Assembly (NCBI RefSeq): GCF_020531845.1
Contig: NZ_JAJAVF010000002.1
Coordinates: 1,521,407 to 1,585,406, forward strand
Length of the DNA stretch: 64,000 nt
Source: Methylobacillus methanolivorans
Lineage (GTDB): Bacteria > Pseudomonadota > Gammaproteobacteria > Burkholderiales > Methylophilaceae
Direction: 5' to 3'
Part shown: one piece after another, positions 37,816 to 46,804 of the stretch
Layout: each line of letters starts with the position of its first letter
Position numbering within the stretch: position 1 is the first letter of the stretch
Position numbers and translations under genes: made by a program
Notes under the pieces: model-generated
Told to the model about the DNA's origin: nothing
Databases searched by the model: none
The model's input: the letters and a program-made list of their open reading frames with translations, nothing else

Positions 37816-39371
37816 TGACTTGCCTGGAAGAAACCTCAGTGGACAGCTTGCTTTGGGAGCAGGAGCCCAACAATTTAGTTATCCTCGCTCTGGCACATGG
37901 TGCGGTGCTGTATCCCACACGAGTGGCGGTGCAAGATGAAAATAGCGCTTTGACTTATGCGGAATTGTTCCAAGCCGTGCATTCGCTTGCCAACCAGTTG
38001 CAGCCTTATCGAGGGCAGGCGGTGGGAATTTTCATGGATAACTCCATCAGTTGGATGATTGCCGACCTGGCAGGCGCATTTGCAGAAACGATTGTCGTCC
38101 CCTTGCCCTTGTTTTTTTCTGCAGAGCAATTGCTGCATACAGCGCACGATGCTGGCTTGAAGATGCTGCTCACCCAGGAAGGCATGCCTATCCTGGCGCT
38201 GTACCAATCCGCTGGTTTATTGAATGCCAACCCACAGGCATGGCACGATGCTTCCGGGCAGCACAAAGTTGGCATGTATGCATTGAGCAACCCTTACCCT
38301 GTGGCCTTTCCAAAGAATACAGCCAAGGTGACTTATACCTCAGGCACCACAGGCAGCCCCAAAGGGGTATGCCTCTCGGCAGATACCATGGCACAAGTAG
38401 CGAACTCACTAGCGACGGCATCATGGGCCAGCCTGCGAGATAAACATCTCTGCGTATTACCACTCTCGACGTTACTGGAAAACATTGCCGGCATTTACAC
38501 GCCCTTGTTGGTGGGCACCAGCACCACTCTCTTGCCGCTCAACAAGCTGGGGCTTACTGGCTCCTCCACCTTTCAATCGCAATTGTTACTAGCCAAGCTT
38601 AAACAACACCAGATCACGACAGCCGTACTCACGCCCGAACTCTTGTATGGCCTAGTCATGCACCTAGAATCTTCACCCACGTCCTTGCCCGATTTGCGTT
38701 TTATTGCCGTGGGTGGGGCCAGCGTATCGCCGCGCCTGCTGAAAAGAGCAGAAGCCCTCGGTCTACCGGTATTTGAGGGTTATGGATTGTCCGAATGCGG
38801 ATCCGTGGTCGCCCTCAACACATTACGCCACCGCAAGCCAGGCAGTGTAGGCAAGCCGTTACAACACGTGCGCGTCAACTTTGCGCCGGATGGCGAAATC
38901 ATCGTGCACTACCCCGCTATGCAGGGTTATCTGGGTGGTGCGACACAGGCAGCACAAAGCATATACACCGGAGACATCGGTCACCTGGATGCCGATGGCT
39001 TCCTGCATATCACAGCGCGTAAAAAGAACGTCTTCATCACTTCCTTCGGGCGGAATGTCGCACCTGAATGGGTAGAGCGCGAGCTATGCCTATCGCCCAG
39101 TATTCACCAGGCAGCAGTATTTGGCGAGGCAAAACCATGGAATACCGCAGTACTGGTCGTGGATGCCCAGGCTACCGATTCGGCCATTGATGCCAACCTG
39201 CACGAGATCAATCAAACCCTGCCCGATTATGCCCAGGTACAACACTGGATTCGGGCTTCCAGACCGTTCACCCTCGCAAATGGTCTGACAACAAGTAATG
39301 GACGTATCAAGCGTGCGGCCATTCAAGCCACCTATGAAACCCAATTGAATGCCTTATATGGAGAAGTCTGA
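37812..39371 (+). CDS. AMP-forming acyl ligase (acyl-CoA synthetase-like)
   Basis: The 519-residue adenylating enzyme should activate a carboxylic acid as acyl-AMP and load it on CoA or another acceptor. The P-loop motif VTYTSGTTGSPKG lies at residues 173-185, GYGLSECGSV is the A5 motif, and YTGDIGHLDADGFLHI with ARKKNVFITSFGRNV are A7-A8. The catalytic lysine is in SNGRIKR near residue 500. ATG 37812 overlaps the previous stop and has AGGAGCG upstream; the open frame extends further upstream but that part is antisense-like to nothing and overlaps the first gene. No acyl carrier protein is in the cluster. The acid is unknown, probably a fatty acid. Confidence 0.88.
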   Translation: MMTCLEETSVDSLLWEQEPNNLVILALAHGAVLYPTRVAVQDENSALTYAELFQAVHSLANQLQPYRGQAVGIFMDNSISWMIADLAGAFAETIVVPLPLFFSAEQLLHTAHDAGLKMLLTQEGMPILALYQSAGLLNANPQAWHDASGQHKVGMYALSNPYPVAFPKNTAKVTYTSGTTGSPKGVCLSADTMAQVANSLATASWASLRDKHLCVLPLSTLLENIAGIYTPLLVGTSTTLLPLNKLGLTGSSTFQSQLLLAKLKQHQITTAVLTPELLYGLVMHLESSPTSLPDLRFIAVGGASVSPRLLKRAEALGLPVFEGYGLSECGSVVALNTLRHRKPGSVGKPLQHVRVNFAPDGEIIVHYPAMQGYLGGATQAAQSIYTGDIGHLDADGFLHITARKKNVFITSFGRNVAPEWVERELCLSPSIHQAAVFGEAKPWNTAVLVVDAQATDSAIDANLHEINQTLPDYAQVQHWIRASRPFTLANGLTTSNGRIKRAAIQATYETQLNALYGEV

Positions 39372-39372
39372 C

Positions 39373-40056
39373 ATGGCTTTTTATGAAACATTGCTGCAAG
39401 CAACTCAAGCCGAACGGCAGGCCTTGCTGTCACTACCGCTTATCCAGGCGGGAGCTCAGGGTAACGTCAACAAGCAGGCTTATATCGCTTTTCTGGGCGA
39501 AGCCTATCACCACGTCAAACACACCGTACCACTACTCATGGCTTGTGGCTCGCGCCTGCCAGATGCGTATGAATGGTTGCGTACTGGCATGGCAGAATAT
39601 ATCGAGGAAGAAGTTGGCCACCAGGCATGGATATTGAACGACATTACTGCCTGTGGTGGCGATGCAGAAGCCGTTCGCCATGGTCAGCCCTCCCACGAAA
39701 CCGAATTGATGGTCGCCTATGCCTACCACTTGATTGATCGCAAGAATCCATTGGGTTTTCTTGGCATGGTGCTGGTACTGGAAGGTACCAGTACAGCTCT
39801 GGCTTCACTGGCAGCAACATCGATTCAATCAACACTTAACTTGCCCAAGCAAGCGTTTTCCTACCTGACCTCCCATGGCGCACTGGACGTCGGCCATACC
39901 GATTTTTACGCGGGATTGGTCAATAACATCACCCAGCAGGCCGACCGGCAGGCGGTCATCCATGGCGCCAAAGCTTTCTATCGACTATATGGCGATATTT
40001 TTTCCGAGCTGTTCAGGCGCTTTGCGCCGACATTTACAGAGGAGCAAGCAGCATGA
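39373..40056 (+). CDS. Heme-oxygenase-like (TenA-type) diiron protein
   Basis: The 227-residue all-helical protein belongs to the TenA/PqqC/heme-oxygenase-like superfamily, often annotated 'iron-containing redox enzyme'. Candidate metal ligands are present: Glu43, His47 or His50 (GEAYHHVKH), Glu80 and His83 (EEEVGH), Glu137 (VLEGTS) and His175 with Asp172 (LDVGHTDFY). This spacing resembles diiron oxidases of the UndA/CADD/BesC kind, which cleave C-C bonds or oxidise amines and fatty acids. ATG 39373 follows GGAGAAG; the stop overlaps the SDR start. A substrate supplied by the neighbouring ligase is a reasonable inference. Confidence 0.8.
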   Translation: MAFYETLLQATQAERQALLSLPLIQAGAQGNVNKQAYIAFLGEAYHHVKHTVPLLMACGSRLPDAYEWLRTGMAEYIEEEVGHQAWILNDITACGGDAEAVRHGQPSHETELMVAYAYHLIDRKNPLGFLGMVLVLEGTSTALASLAATSIQSTLNLPKQAFSYLTSHGALDVGHTDFYAGLVNNITQQADRQAVIHGAKAFYRLYGDIFSELFRRFAPTFTEEQAA

Positions 40057-40868
40057 TCCTGCAAAACCAAGTCATTATCCTCACTGGTGCCACCGGCGGT
40101 ATTGGCAGGCACCTGGCTCATCAATTGGCCGAGCAAGATGCACAACTGGTACTCGTTGCCTCCAACGAACTGAAATTAATGGAGCTGGCTGGCGAATTGC
40201 GCATGCGCAACACCCGGGTCATGGAGGTACTGGCTGACCTGCGCTCACCCAACGCAGCACAAGGCATTATCGAGCAAGTGCTACGCACTTGGGGCAAGGT
40301 TGATATTCTCATCAACAATGCAGGCATCCTGGACTTCACCATACTTGAGCAACAATCCTCCGCACGCATTGCTGAGCTCATGCAAGTCAATGCCATTGCG
40401 CCGATGCAATTAGTCAGCGGCGTGTTGCCTTATTTCAAGCATGTGAATCGCGGGCATATCGTCAATGTCGGCTCTATTTTCGGCTCGCTTGCTTACCCTT
40501 ATTACGTCACCTATAGCGCAAGCAAATATGCACTACGTGGCTTCTCACAAGCCCTACGCCGAGAGCTTGCAGGTAGCGAAATCCATGTCACCTATGTCGC
40601 ACCACGCGCAGTCCGCACAGCGCTCAACAGTGCCGCGAGTATCGACATGATGCATCACGGCAACATGACCATTGATGAACCTGAGGCAGTCGCCAGCGAC
40701 ATTATCGTTGCCATTGAGGAGCGCAAAGATGAACTCTACCTAGGTTTCCCCGAGAAAATTTTTGCCTGGATCAACAGCATCGCGCCATCCATCATCAGCT
40801 TGGGCATACGCAAACAAGCACAAATGGCACGTCATTACGTCAATCAATCCCGCATTCAGGAGCAATGA
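40053..40868 (+). CDS. Short-chain dehydrogenase/reductase
   Basis: The 271-residue classical SDR should reduce a ketone or oxidise an alcohol with NAD(P)H. The cofactor motif TGATGGIG starts at residue 11, NNAG is at about 89, and the catalytic Ser (NVGSIFGS), Tyr and Lys (YSASK) are all in place. The last 40 residues (about 230-271) include a hydrophobic segment (IFAWINSIAPSIISLGI), so the protein may sit at the membrane, as fatty-acid-acting SDRs often do. Starts and ends in four-base overlaps with its neighbours. Confidence 0.9.
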   Translation: MILQNQVIILTGATGGIGRHLAHQLAEQDAQLVLVASNELKLMELAGELRMRNTRVMEVLADLRSPNAAQGIIEQVLRTWGKVDILINNAGILDFTILEQQSSARIAELMQVNAIAPMQLVSGVLPYFKHVNRGHIVNVGSIFGSLAYPYYVTYSASKYALRGFSQALRRELAGSEIHVTYVAPRAVRTALNSAASIDMMHHGNMTIDEPEAVASDIIVAIEERKDELYLGFPEKIFAWINSIAPSIISLGIRKQAQMARHYVNQSRIQEQ

Positions 40869-41533
40869 TGATCAAACACGTTAGTAAGCTCTCTGCCACG
40901 TTGGCACTCACTAGTACCCTAGGCCTGGCTTGGCTCACCGGCCCTGCCTGGGCAGATAGCCAATTCGACGACAACCTGAACAAGCTGCAACACGCCTGGG
41001 TGATCGCCAACTACCAGACACCAGACAATGCCAAGGAGGCTGCTTTCAAGCAACTCACTGAAGAAGCACATCAATTAGTAGTGAACTCGCAAAATGCGCC
41101 AGAGGCCCAAGTCTGGGAAGCCATTACCCTTAGCGGCTATGCCAAGGCCAAAGGTGGCTTGGGCGCCCTCAAGCTGGTAGAGAAATCTCGCGACCTATTA
41201 CTCGGGGTGGAAAAAACCCAGCCCGAGATCATGCAAGGCTCTGTCTACACCAGCTTAGGCACACTTTATTACCGTGTACCCGGCTGGCCGATTGGTTTTG
41301 GCGATAAGAAAAAAGCCAAAAGCTATCTGGAAAAAGCCCTGCAACTCAACCCCACCGGCATAGACGCTAATTATTTCTACGCCGACTACCTTTCTGAAAC
41401 CGGCGAATACAAGAAAGCCATCGACTACTATCGCAAGGCGCTAGATGCACCAGCACGCCCAGGCCGTGCCGATGCAGACACAGAACGCAAGAAAGAAGCC
41501 CAGCAAGGTCTAGCTGTCGCACAAACACATTAA
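40865..41533 (+). CDS. Exported TPR protein
   Basis: The 222-residue protein has a signal peptide ending near PAWADS and TPR-like repeats: KAKSYLEKALQLNPTGIDAN and YKKAIDYYRKALDAP. The block YTSLGTLYYRVPGWPIGFGD is distinctive and is conserved, as I recall, in a TPR family related to the TRAP-transporter accessory protein TatT. It is the last gene of the five-gene unit and overlaps the SDR stop (ATGA). It may bind or carry the product in the periplasm; this is inferred from location only. Confidence 0.75.
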   Translation: MMIKHVSKLSATLALTSTLGLAWLTGPAWADSQFDDNLNKLQHAWVIANYQTPDNAKEAAFKQLTEEAHQLVVNSQNAPEAQVWEAITLSGYAKAKGGLGALKLVEKSRDLLLGVEKTQPEIMQGSVYTSLGTLYYRVPGWPIGFGDKKKAKSYLEKALQLNPTGIDANYFYADYLSETGEYKKAIDYYRKALDAPARPGRADADTERKKEAQQGLAVAQTH

Positions 41534-41555
41534 TCTTTTCGACTTTTCCACTCAG

Positions 41556-41594
41556 GCCGGGATTTTCCTTCTGCTGGATCCCGGCTCTTTTTTG
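41556..41594 (+). terminator. Terminator of the five-gene operon
   Basis: GCCGGGAT (41556-41563) and ATCCCGGC (41578-41585) form a perfect 8-bp stem followed by TCTTTTTT. Confidence 0.9.
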
Positions 41595-41707
41595 CCTCCT
41601 CCAGGCCGCTTACCCACTGAGACGCAGCATACTGCGGCAATTTGTCGCATTATGCACCAGCCTTGATGTTGTTATATTTCCGGGTTTTTCACCTAAGGGA
41701 ATTGTGA

Positions 41708-43978
41708 TTGTGCACAACAATCACTTTGACACTTCAACATCACACGCACACCATGACAACAACTTCCTCCCTTATTATCCGCACCTTAGTCGTAGGCCTG
41801 TTTTCATCGACCATGAGCATACCGCTCGCTTACTCCGAGACAGCAAAAGAAAACTCTAAACCGGCAAGCAAAAACCACGAAGATGTCAACAAGCTTGAAA
41901 CCGTAAACGTCAAGACTACATCAATCAAGGATCAGAAAGGCTTGAATATCGACACGCCTTCCGAGGCTGGATCCAGACTAGGTCTGACTATCCGCGAGAA
42001 TCCTGCTTCAGTGGCGGTAGCAGACAGGCAAAAAATGGAGGAAATTGGTGCCAGGACATTCCAAGATGCAGTCAACAGCCTGCCCGGGGTCAATGCATCG
42101 GCACCGCCGGGATGGGGTGGTCACATTGCTTATCGCGGATTTACTGGGTCGCAGATCAATCAATTATTCAATGGCATCAGTTTGCAATATTCAGGTGCAA
42201 ACCGCCCGGTAGATGCATGGGTATTTGACCGAGTTGAGCTTATTGGAGGCCCCTCCTCGTTTTTATATGGCAGTGGATCTATCAGCGGTAGCCTGAACTA
42301 TGTGACCAAGCTCGCCACTCGTGAACAGGAGATCAAGGAAGCACGTGTCAGCTACGCTCGATACGACACCATGGAAACGGCTGTTGGCCTTAACCACGCA
42401 TTGAATGACAACAATTGGGTACGTCTAGATTTCAGCCGAAATACCAGCAATGGCTATATTGACCGACAAGAGCGTGAAGCGAATAGCCTAGCTTTATCTT
42501 GGCTGACAGATATCACCCCCAACTTGTCACACACATTGGCCCTGGAACATCATGTAGAGCAAGAAGACAGCCCATATTGGGGTTCACCAACACTGCAACC
42601 TCAAGTAGGCACCCTGAAAATCAAGAAATCTGACCGGTTCAACAATTACAATGTTGCAGATGGAAGATATGAACAACGTGTCACCTGGGCTCGCTCGCTG
42701 ACGGATTACAAGATCAGTGAGACAACATCTTTACGCAACACCTTTTATCACTACCGTGGTCAACGCGATTTCCGCAATCTTGAGGTATATACATACAACC
42801 CCAGCAACTCCTTGGTCACTAGGTCAAATGCCTATATGCAACGTCATAATCAGGAGCTGACTGGTAACCGTATTGAACTAGTGCACAACGACCAGCTATT
42901 TGGCATGAGAAGCGACTGGTCTTTTGGCGCTGATTACAATGTAAATCGACAAACCATCTTCCCCACCTCCTCATTGAATAAAAGTGATGGGCAGTTCTTT
43001 GATATCGTCAATCCGGACAGCTTTGCGCCTGACAGCTTCTACGACATTCCAGGCATGGGGAATGGCCTAAGAAAAGGTCGAAGCACCGAAGTCAAAACGT
43101 TATCTGCGTTTGCCGAGAATCGGCAGTTCCTGAGCCAGCGCTTTTCATTGGTGACTGGTTTGCGCTATGACCATATCGACTATCACTTAGACAACCGGAA
43201 TGCATCACCAGCCACTGTTAACCGGCGCTGGGATGCATTTACTGGTCGCGTTGGTGCAGTGTTTGACATCACGGATGAAGCCAATGTGTATGCACAATAC
43301 AGCACATCCGCCGAGCCTCCTGGCGGTACACTGACCAGTGCTAGCGCAGGTCAGACCAACAACAACTTCAAGCTATCCACGGGCTACCAGATGGAAGTGG
43401 GTAGCAAATTCAACTATCTGGATGGCCGGGGCACCGCCACGATTGCGGCTTATAAAATCGTGCGCAGGGATTTTCCTGTTACTGACCCTCAAAATGCGAA
43501 CAATACTATTCTGGCTGGGCAGCAATCGTCCAAAGGCATTGAACTGGCGTCCTCCCTGCAGCTCACGCCCAAGCTGAGAGCTGAAGGAAATATTGCCTGG
43601 ATTGACGCTGAGTTTGATGAGTTCAACGAGTCAGTGGGCGGCATTTCAGTCTCCAGAAAGGGTAAAACTCCAGTCAACGTGCCTGATCAGGTTGCCAACC
43701 TGCGCTTTAATTACCAGATCACACCAGATTGGCAGGCGGGAATTGGTGCACGTTACGTTTCGTCAGTATATGCTAACAACGCCAACACCATGTGGGTGCC
43801 CTCATACACCTTGTTTGATGTACACACCCGATACAACGTAAGCAAGAATGCAGAACTCACTGCGCGTATTCGCAATCTTACAGATGAAACCTATGCTCGC
43901 TTTATCCACCAGACTAACACCCAATATTATCTGGGGGAGCCACGCACGCTTGAGGTCGCCTTGCATGTACGCTTCTAG
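41708..43978 (+). CDS. TonB-dependent siderophore receptor, no signalling domain
   Basis: An outer-membrane receptor of up to 756 residues. After the signal peptide (ending near LAYSETA) there is a TonB-box-like stretch, a plug domain with VDAWVFDRVELIGGPSSFLYG and a barrel ending in LHVRF. The STN domain of the first receptor is absent, so it does not signal through a FecI/FecR pair. The start is uncertain: TTG 41708 has AAGGGA seven bases upstream, while ATG 41753 has no clear ribosome-binding site but gives a more typical signal peptide. The PepSY protein three bases downstream suggests joint action in iron release. Confidence 0.9.
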   Translation: MCTTITLTLQHHTHTMTTTSSLIIRTLVVGLFSSTMSIPLAYSETAKENSKPASKNHEDVNKLETVNVKTTSIKDQKGLNIDTPSEAGSRLGLTIRENPASVAVADRQKMEEIGARTFQDAVNSLPGVNASAPPGWGGHIAYRGFTGSQINQLFNGISLQYSGANRPVDAWVFDRVELIGGPSSFLYGSGSISGSLNYVTKLATREQEIKEARVSYARYDTMETAVGLNHALNDNNWVRLDFSRNTSNGYIDRQEREANSLALSWLTDITPNLSHTLALEHHVEQEDSPYWGSPTLQPQVGTLKIKKSDRFNNYNVADGRYEQRVTWARSLTDYKISETTSLRNTFYHYRGQRDFRNLEVYTYNPSNSLVTRSNAYMQRHNQELTGNRIELVHNDQLFGMRSDWSFGADYNVNRQTIFPTSSLNKSDGQFFDIVNPDSFAPDSFYDIPGMGNGLRKGRSTEVKTLSAFAENRQFLSQRFSLVTGLRYDHIDYHLDNRNASPATVNRRWDAFTGRVGAVFDITDEANVYAQYSTSAEPPGGTLTSASAGQTNNNFKLSTGYQMEVGSKFNYLDGRGTATIAAYKIVRRDFPVTDPQNANNTILAGQQSSKGIELASSLQLTPKLRAEGNIAWIDAEFDEFNESVGGISVSRKGKTPVNVPDQVANLRFNYQITPDWQAGIGARYVSSVYANNANTMWVPSYTLFDVHTRYNVSKNAELTARIRNLTDETYARFIHQTNTQYYLGEPRTLEVALHVRF

Positions 43979-43981
43979 TAG

Positions 43982-45478
43982 ATGAAACGCCAACTCTACC
44001 TCTGGCACCGCTGGCTGGGGATTGCCTTATGCATCCCCATGGTGCTGTGGTTGATATCGGGGATCGTCATGTTGTTTATCGGCTATCCCCGCCTGCTTTT
44101 TTCCGAACAATTGGCAGGCTTGCCTGTGCTGGATGCCAAGCATTGCTGCATAGAACCCACACAGGCCATGATGGCTGCCAATCCATCCCTCAGCCCCACC
44201 AACCTCCGCCTCACCTCGATTGCAGGCCAGCCGCACTACCTGTTGACTTACCCAGGCCAGGCAGAAATCGCCGTAGATGCCCGCTCTGGTGCTGTGATCA
44301 ACCAGACCAGCGAACAGCAAGCGCTCGCCTCAGCCAGCACATTTGGCCAAGGTGCAGCGGCAGAATATATTGGCCTAGTTCATCAAGATGCCTGGAGCAT
44401 GGCGCGTGCACTGGATGCAGAACGTCCTTTTCATGTCGTATACATCCATGACGACGCCCAGCGCAGGCTCTACCTCTCCCACACCACCGGACGGGTATTA
44501 CTGGATGTCACTAAACAGGAACGCATCTGGAACTGGCTAGGTGCCTGGCTGCATTGGTTCTACATCATCCGCGATGTACCGTGGTGGGCAGAAATCATCA
44601 TCTATCTATCCTTGGCTGGCTCTGTGGTTGCCATCCTCGGGCAGGTGATAGGCATTATGCGCTGGCGCTTTGCACAGCCTTATCGCAGCGGTTCACACTC
44701 TCCTTATAGCCAGGGTTTCATGCGTTGGCACCACATAGCCGGGCTGATATTTGGCGCGCTGCTGATTGCCTGGATATTCAGCGGCATGATGTCGATGCGT
44801 CCGTGGAAGCTGACAGATAGCCGCTCTACGCTGGTGCAGGCTGATTACCAGGCTGGCGCTTTGTTTAATATGTCATCCCCATGGCCTATGCAACGCATCG
44901 TGGAGCACCTGCTGAATGCTGGCCTGCCAGTCAAGGAAATCGAATGGCACATGATCAACGGCCAAGCCTACCTCACTGCCTATGCGAGCACGACGCAAAG
45001 CCTAACCCTCGCCATGGCCCAACCTGGCCATGCCATGCAACGGCTGCCTACTGCTACTTTGGTCCAAGCAGCGCAGGCGATGCTGCCAGATAAACCCATT
45101 CACTTGGAATCAGTAAAGGCATACGATTTTTATTACTTCGCAAGAGCCGAAAACAGCATGTATAGCAACCACGCCAGGCGCCTGCCAATGTTGCGTGTAC
45201 GCTTTGATGATGCCGCACATACGTGGCTGCATGTCGACCCATACTCTGGTGCCATCATTGAACAGTTGGACGAACGTCGCCGCCTGGGCCGCTGGCTGTT
45301 CAACCTGCTACATAGCTGGGATTGGATCCCCCTGCTTGAACGCCCATGGCTACGTGAGCCATTCATGATCATCTTCAGCCTCGGGGCTATCGTCATCAGT
45401 GCCAGTGGCATCGTCATCGGCTGGCAACGGTTGAGAGTGAAGTCCTCACATACCAAGCGCCTTTACAGCAAGCCATGA
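43982..45478 (+). CDS. PepSY-domain membrane protein (PiuB-like)
   Basis: The 498-residue protein starts MKRQLYLWHRWLGIAL, the typical beginning of PepSY_TM proteins, and has four or five membrane helices (near 12-35, 200-225, 255-275 and 460-485) separated by periplasmic PepSY domains. Such proteins are often encoded next to TonB receptors and are thought to reduce ferric siderophores at the inner membrane. It begins 3 bp after the receptor stop without its own clear ribosome-binding site, so translation is coupled. Confidence 0.87.
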   Translation: MKRQLYLWHRWLGIALCIPMVLWLISGIVMLFIGYPRLLFSEQLAGLPVLDAKHCCIEPTQAMMAANPSLSPTNLRLTSIAGQPHYLLTYPGQAEIAVDARSGAVINQTSEQQALASASTFGQGAAAEYIGLVHQDAWSMARALDAERPFHVVYIHDDAQRRLYLSHTTGRVLLDVTKQERIWNWLGAWLHWFYIIRDVPWWAEIIIYLSLAGSVVAILGQVIGIMRWRFAQPYRSGSHSPYSQGFMRWHHIAGLIFGALLIAWIFSGMMSMRPWKLTDSRSTLVQADYQAGALFNMSSPWPMQRIVEHLLNAGLPVKEIEWHMINGQAYLTAYASTTQSLTLAMAQPGHAMQRLPTATLVQAAQAMLPDKPIHLESVKAYDFYYFARAENSMYSNHARRLPMLRVRFDDAAHTWLHVDPYSGAIIEQLDERRRLGRWLFNLLHSWDWIPLLERPWLREPFMIIFSLGAIVISASGIVIGWQRLRVKSSHTKRLYSKP

Positions 45479-45574
45479 TGTACCGTCCAAACTGACTCAC
45501 GCAATGGCTTGAGACGGTTGTCAGTCAACTCCTACATCAACATCAGGATGCCCTGATAAGCCACCACAATCATC

Positions 45575-45862
45575 ATGACTACAATCACTCCATTCATTGA
45601 TTCACTTATGGGGAGTAGTACCGTGATGTTTAACCCGAATATCGAGCAATCCATTTACGACACACAACAAAGCATAGAGACCCTGCAAACCCTCAAGGAT
45701 AGTATTTCTGCCTATCAAGATGTGCTCACCGTGGAGGATGTCGTCACCCTCATAGACCAACACATCCGCGATGCCCATCATCAACGGCAATCCTACCTAC
45801 TGGCAAAAAAACTCGATGCTCATCTTCCTGATACGGCAAAAGCGGCGCTACTCAACACTTGA
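45575..45862 (+). CDS. Hypothetical helical protein
   Basis: A soluble, mostly helical protein of up to 95 residues with no signal peptide or recognisable domain. In-frame starts are ATG 45575, ATG 45608 and ATG 45626; the last is preceded by GGGGAG at a longer distance. The run of Gln/Thr and a C-terminal LDAHLPDTAKAALLNT give no clue to function. It is followed by a good terminator. Confidence 0.45.
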   Translation: MTTITPFIDSLMGSSTVMFNPNIEQSIYDTQQSIETLQTLKDSISAYQDVLTVEDVVTLIDQHIRDAHHQRQSYLLAKKLDAHLPDTAKAALLNT

Positions 45863-45879
45863 TACGCCGAACATAAAAT

Positions 45880-45907
45880 AAAAAAGCCAGCAAATGCTGG
45901 CTTTTTT
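45880..45907. terminator. Bidirectional terminator
   Basis: AAAAAAGCCAGC and GCTGGCTTTTTT form a perfect stem with loop AAAT, between convergent genes. Confidence 0.9.
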
Positions 45908-45924
45908 ATATAGTAAATCGGTTT

Positions 45925-46662
45925 TTAATTGCGGCGACGAGAAGCAGCAAATCCTACAAGCCCCAATCCAGCAAGCAACAACATGTAGCTTTCTGGTTCA
46001 GGAACAGGCGCAGTACTTGCCCAAACATCAACTGAAGCAGTCAACTGAAGCTTTGAATTGACATCACTGAAATAATAGAACTTCAATTGCTTGGTTGCGG
46101 AATATGGTGATGCTAGGCCAGCTCCAGATGAGAGAGTCGAGTTATAGCTCGTGCTAGAAAAGGCATCATCACTATAAGAGGTATCATACAGGCTTAAACT
46201 TGCTAATGAGTTTGCATCATCAAATTGGCCTGCATCCCCCTGCCCCCAGACAGTTGCCGTGGCGGTAAACAAGACCAGTGAATTTGCAGTGTAATCAAAG
46301 AAAAAACTACCACTTGCACTAGAGGAAACATAGCCATCATAGGCTGCTGCCGTTGCCCACAAGCTTTGATCTGCAGCACCGATATTGGTAGATGCTGCGG
46401 CATTGCCAATCGAATTGGTCAAGCTGATTGAGGTCACACTGGGTAGATCATAAGCATATCTATAATCATGCAAATGACTGCCAAAATAGTCGCTCAAATT
46501 GATATTGACATTACTATTAACAGGTAAACTGAAAAGATTAATAGCATCGCCTGACAAGACTGTCACGTTTAAATTACTGATTGATGCAGAAGCTGCGCTC
46601 GCAGCGTGTGCCGAAGCAGAAACAGATAACAGCAAGAACAACAATGATGAAACTTTTTTCAT
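45925..46662 (-). CDS. PEP-CTERM sorting domain protein, Ser-rich
   Basis: The 245-residue exported protein has a signal peptide (MKKVSSLLFLLLSVSASAHA), a Ser/Ala/Asn-rich beta-type body and a C-terminal sorting tag: VPEPESYMLLL, a hydrophobic LAGLGLVGFA and SRRRN. The ATG has GGGGGAG upstream. Such proteins are anchored or released by exosortase and often belong to extracellular polysaccharide or biofilm systems. The body is not recognised. Confidence 0.85.
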   Translation of the reverse strand: MKKVSSLLFLLLSVSASAHAASAASASISNLNVTVLSGDAINLFSLPVNSNVNINLSDYFGSHLHDYRYAYDLPSVTSISLTNSIGNAAASTNIGAADQSLWATAAAYDGYVSSSASGSFFFDYTANSLVLFTATATVWGQGDAGQFDDANSLASLSLYDTSYSDDAFSSTSYNSTLSSGAGLASPYSATKQLKFYYFSDVNSKLQLTASVDVWASTAPVPEPESYMLLLAGLGLVGFAASRRRN

Positions 46663-46758
46663 TACTCCCCCAATTAAATAAAGTAACTAATTCTCAATAG
46701 CACCGCCATTTATTAGCAAATCTTTCCTCCCAGCAATAGTCCATTAAGACTAATCAAT

Positions 46759-46785
46759 AAAAAGCCGGCATAAGCCGGCTTTTTA
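46759..46785. terminator. Terminator between PEP-CTERM and PQQ dehydrogenase genes
   Basis: AAAAAGCCGGC and GCCGGCTTTTT form a perfect stem with loop ATAA. On the minus strand it ends the PQQ dehydrogenase-like transcript. Confidence 0.88.
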
Positions 46786-46804
46786 TGATGCAAAACAACT
46801 CAAT

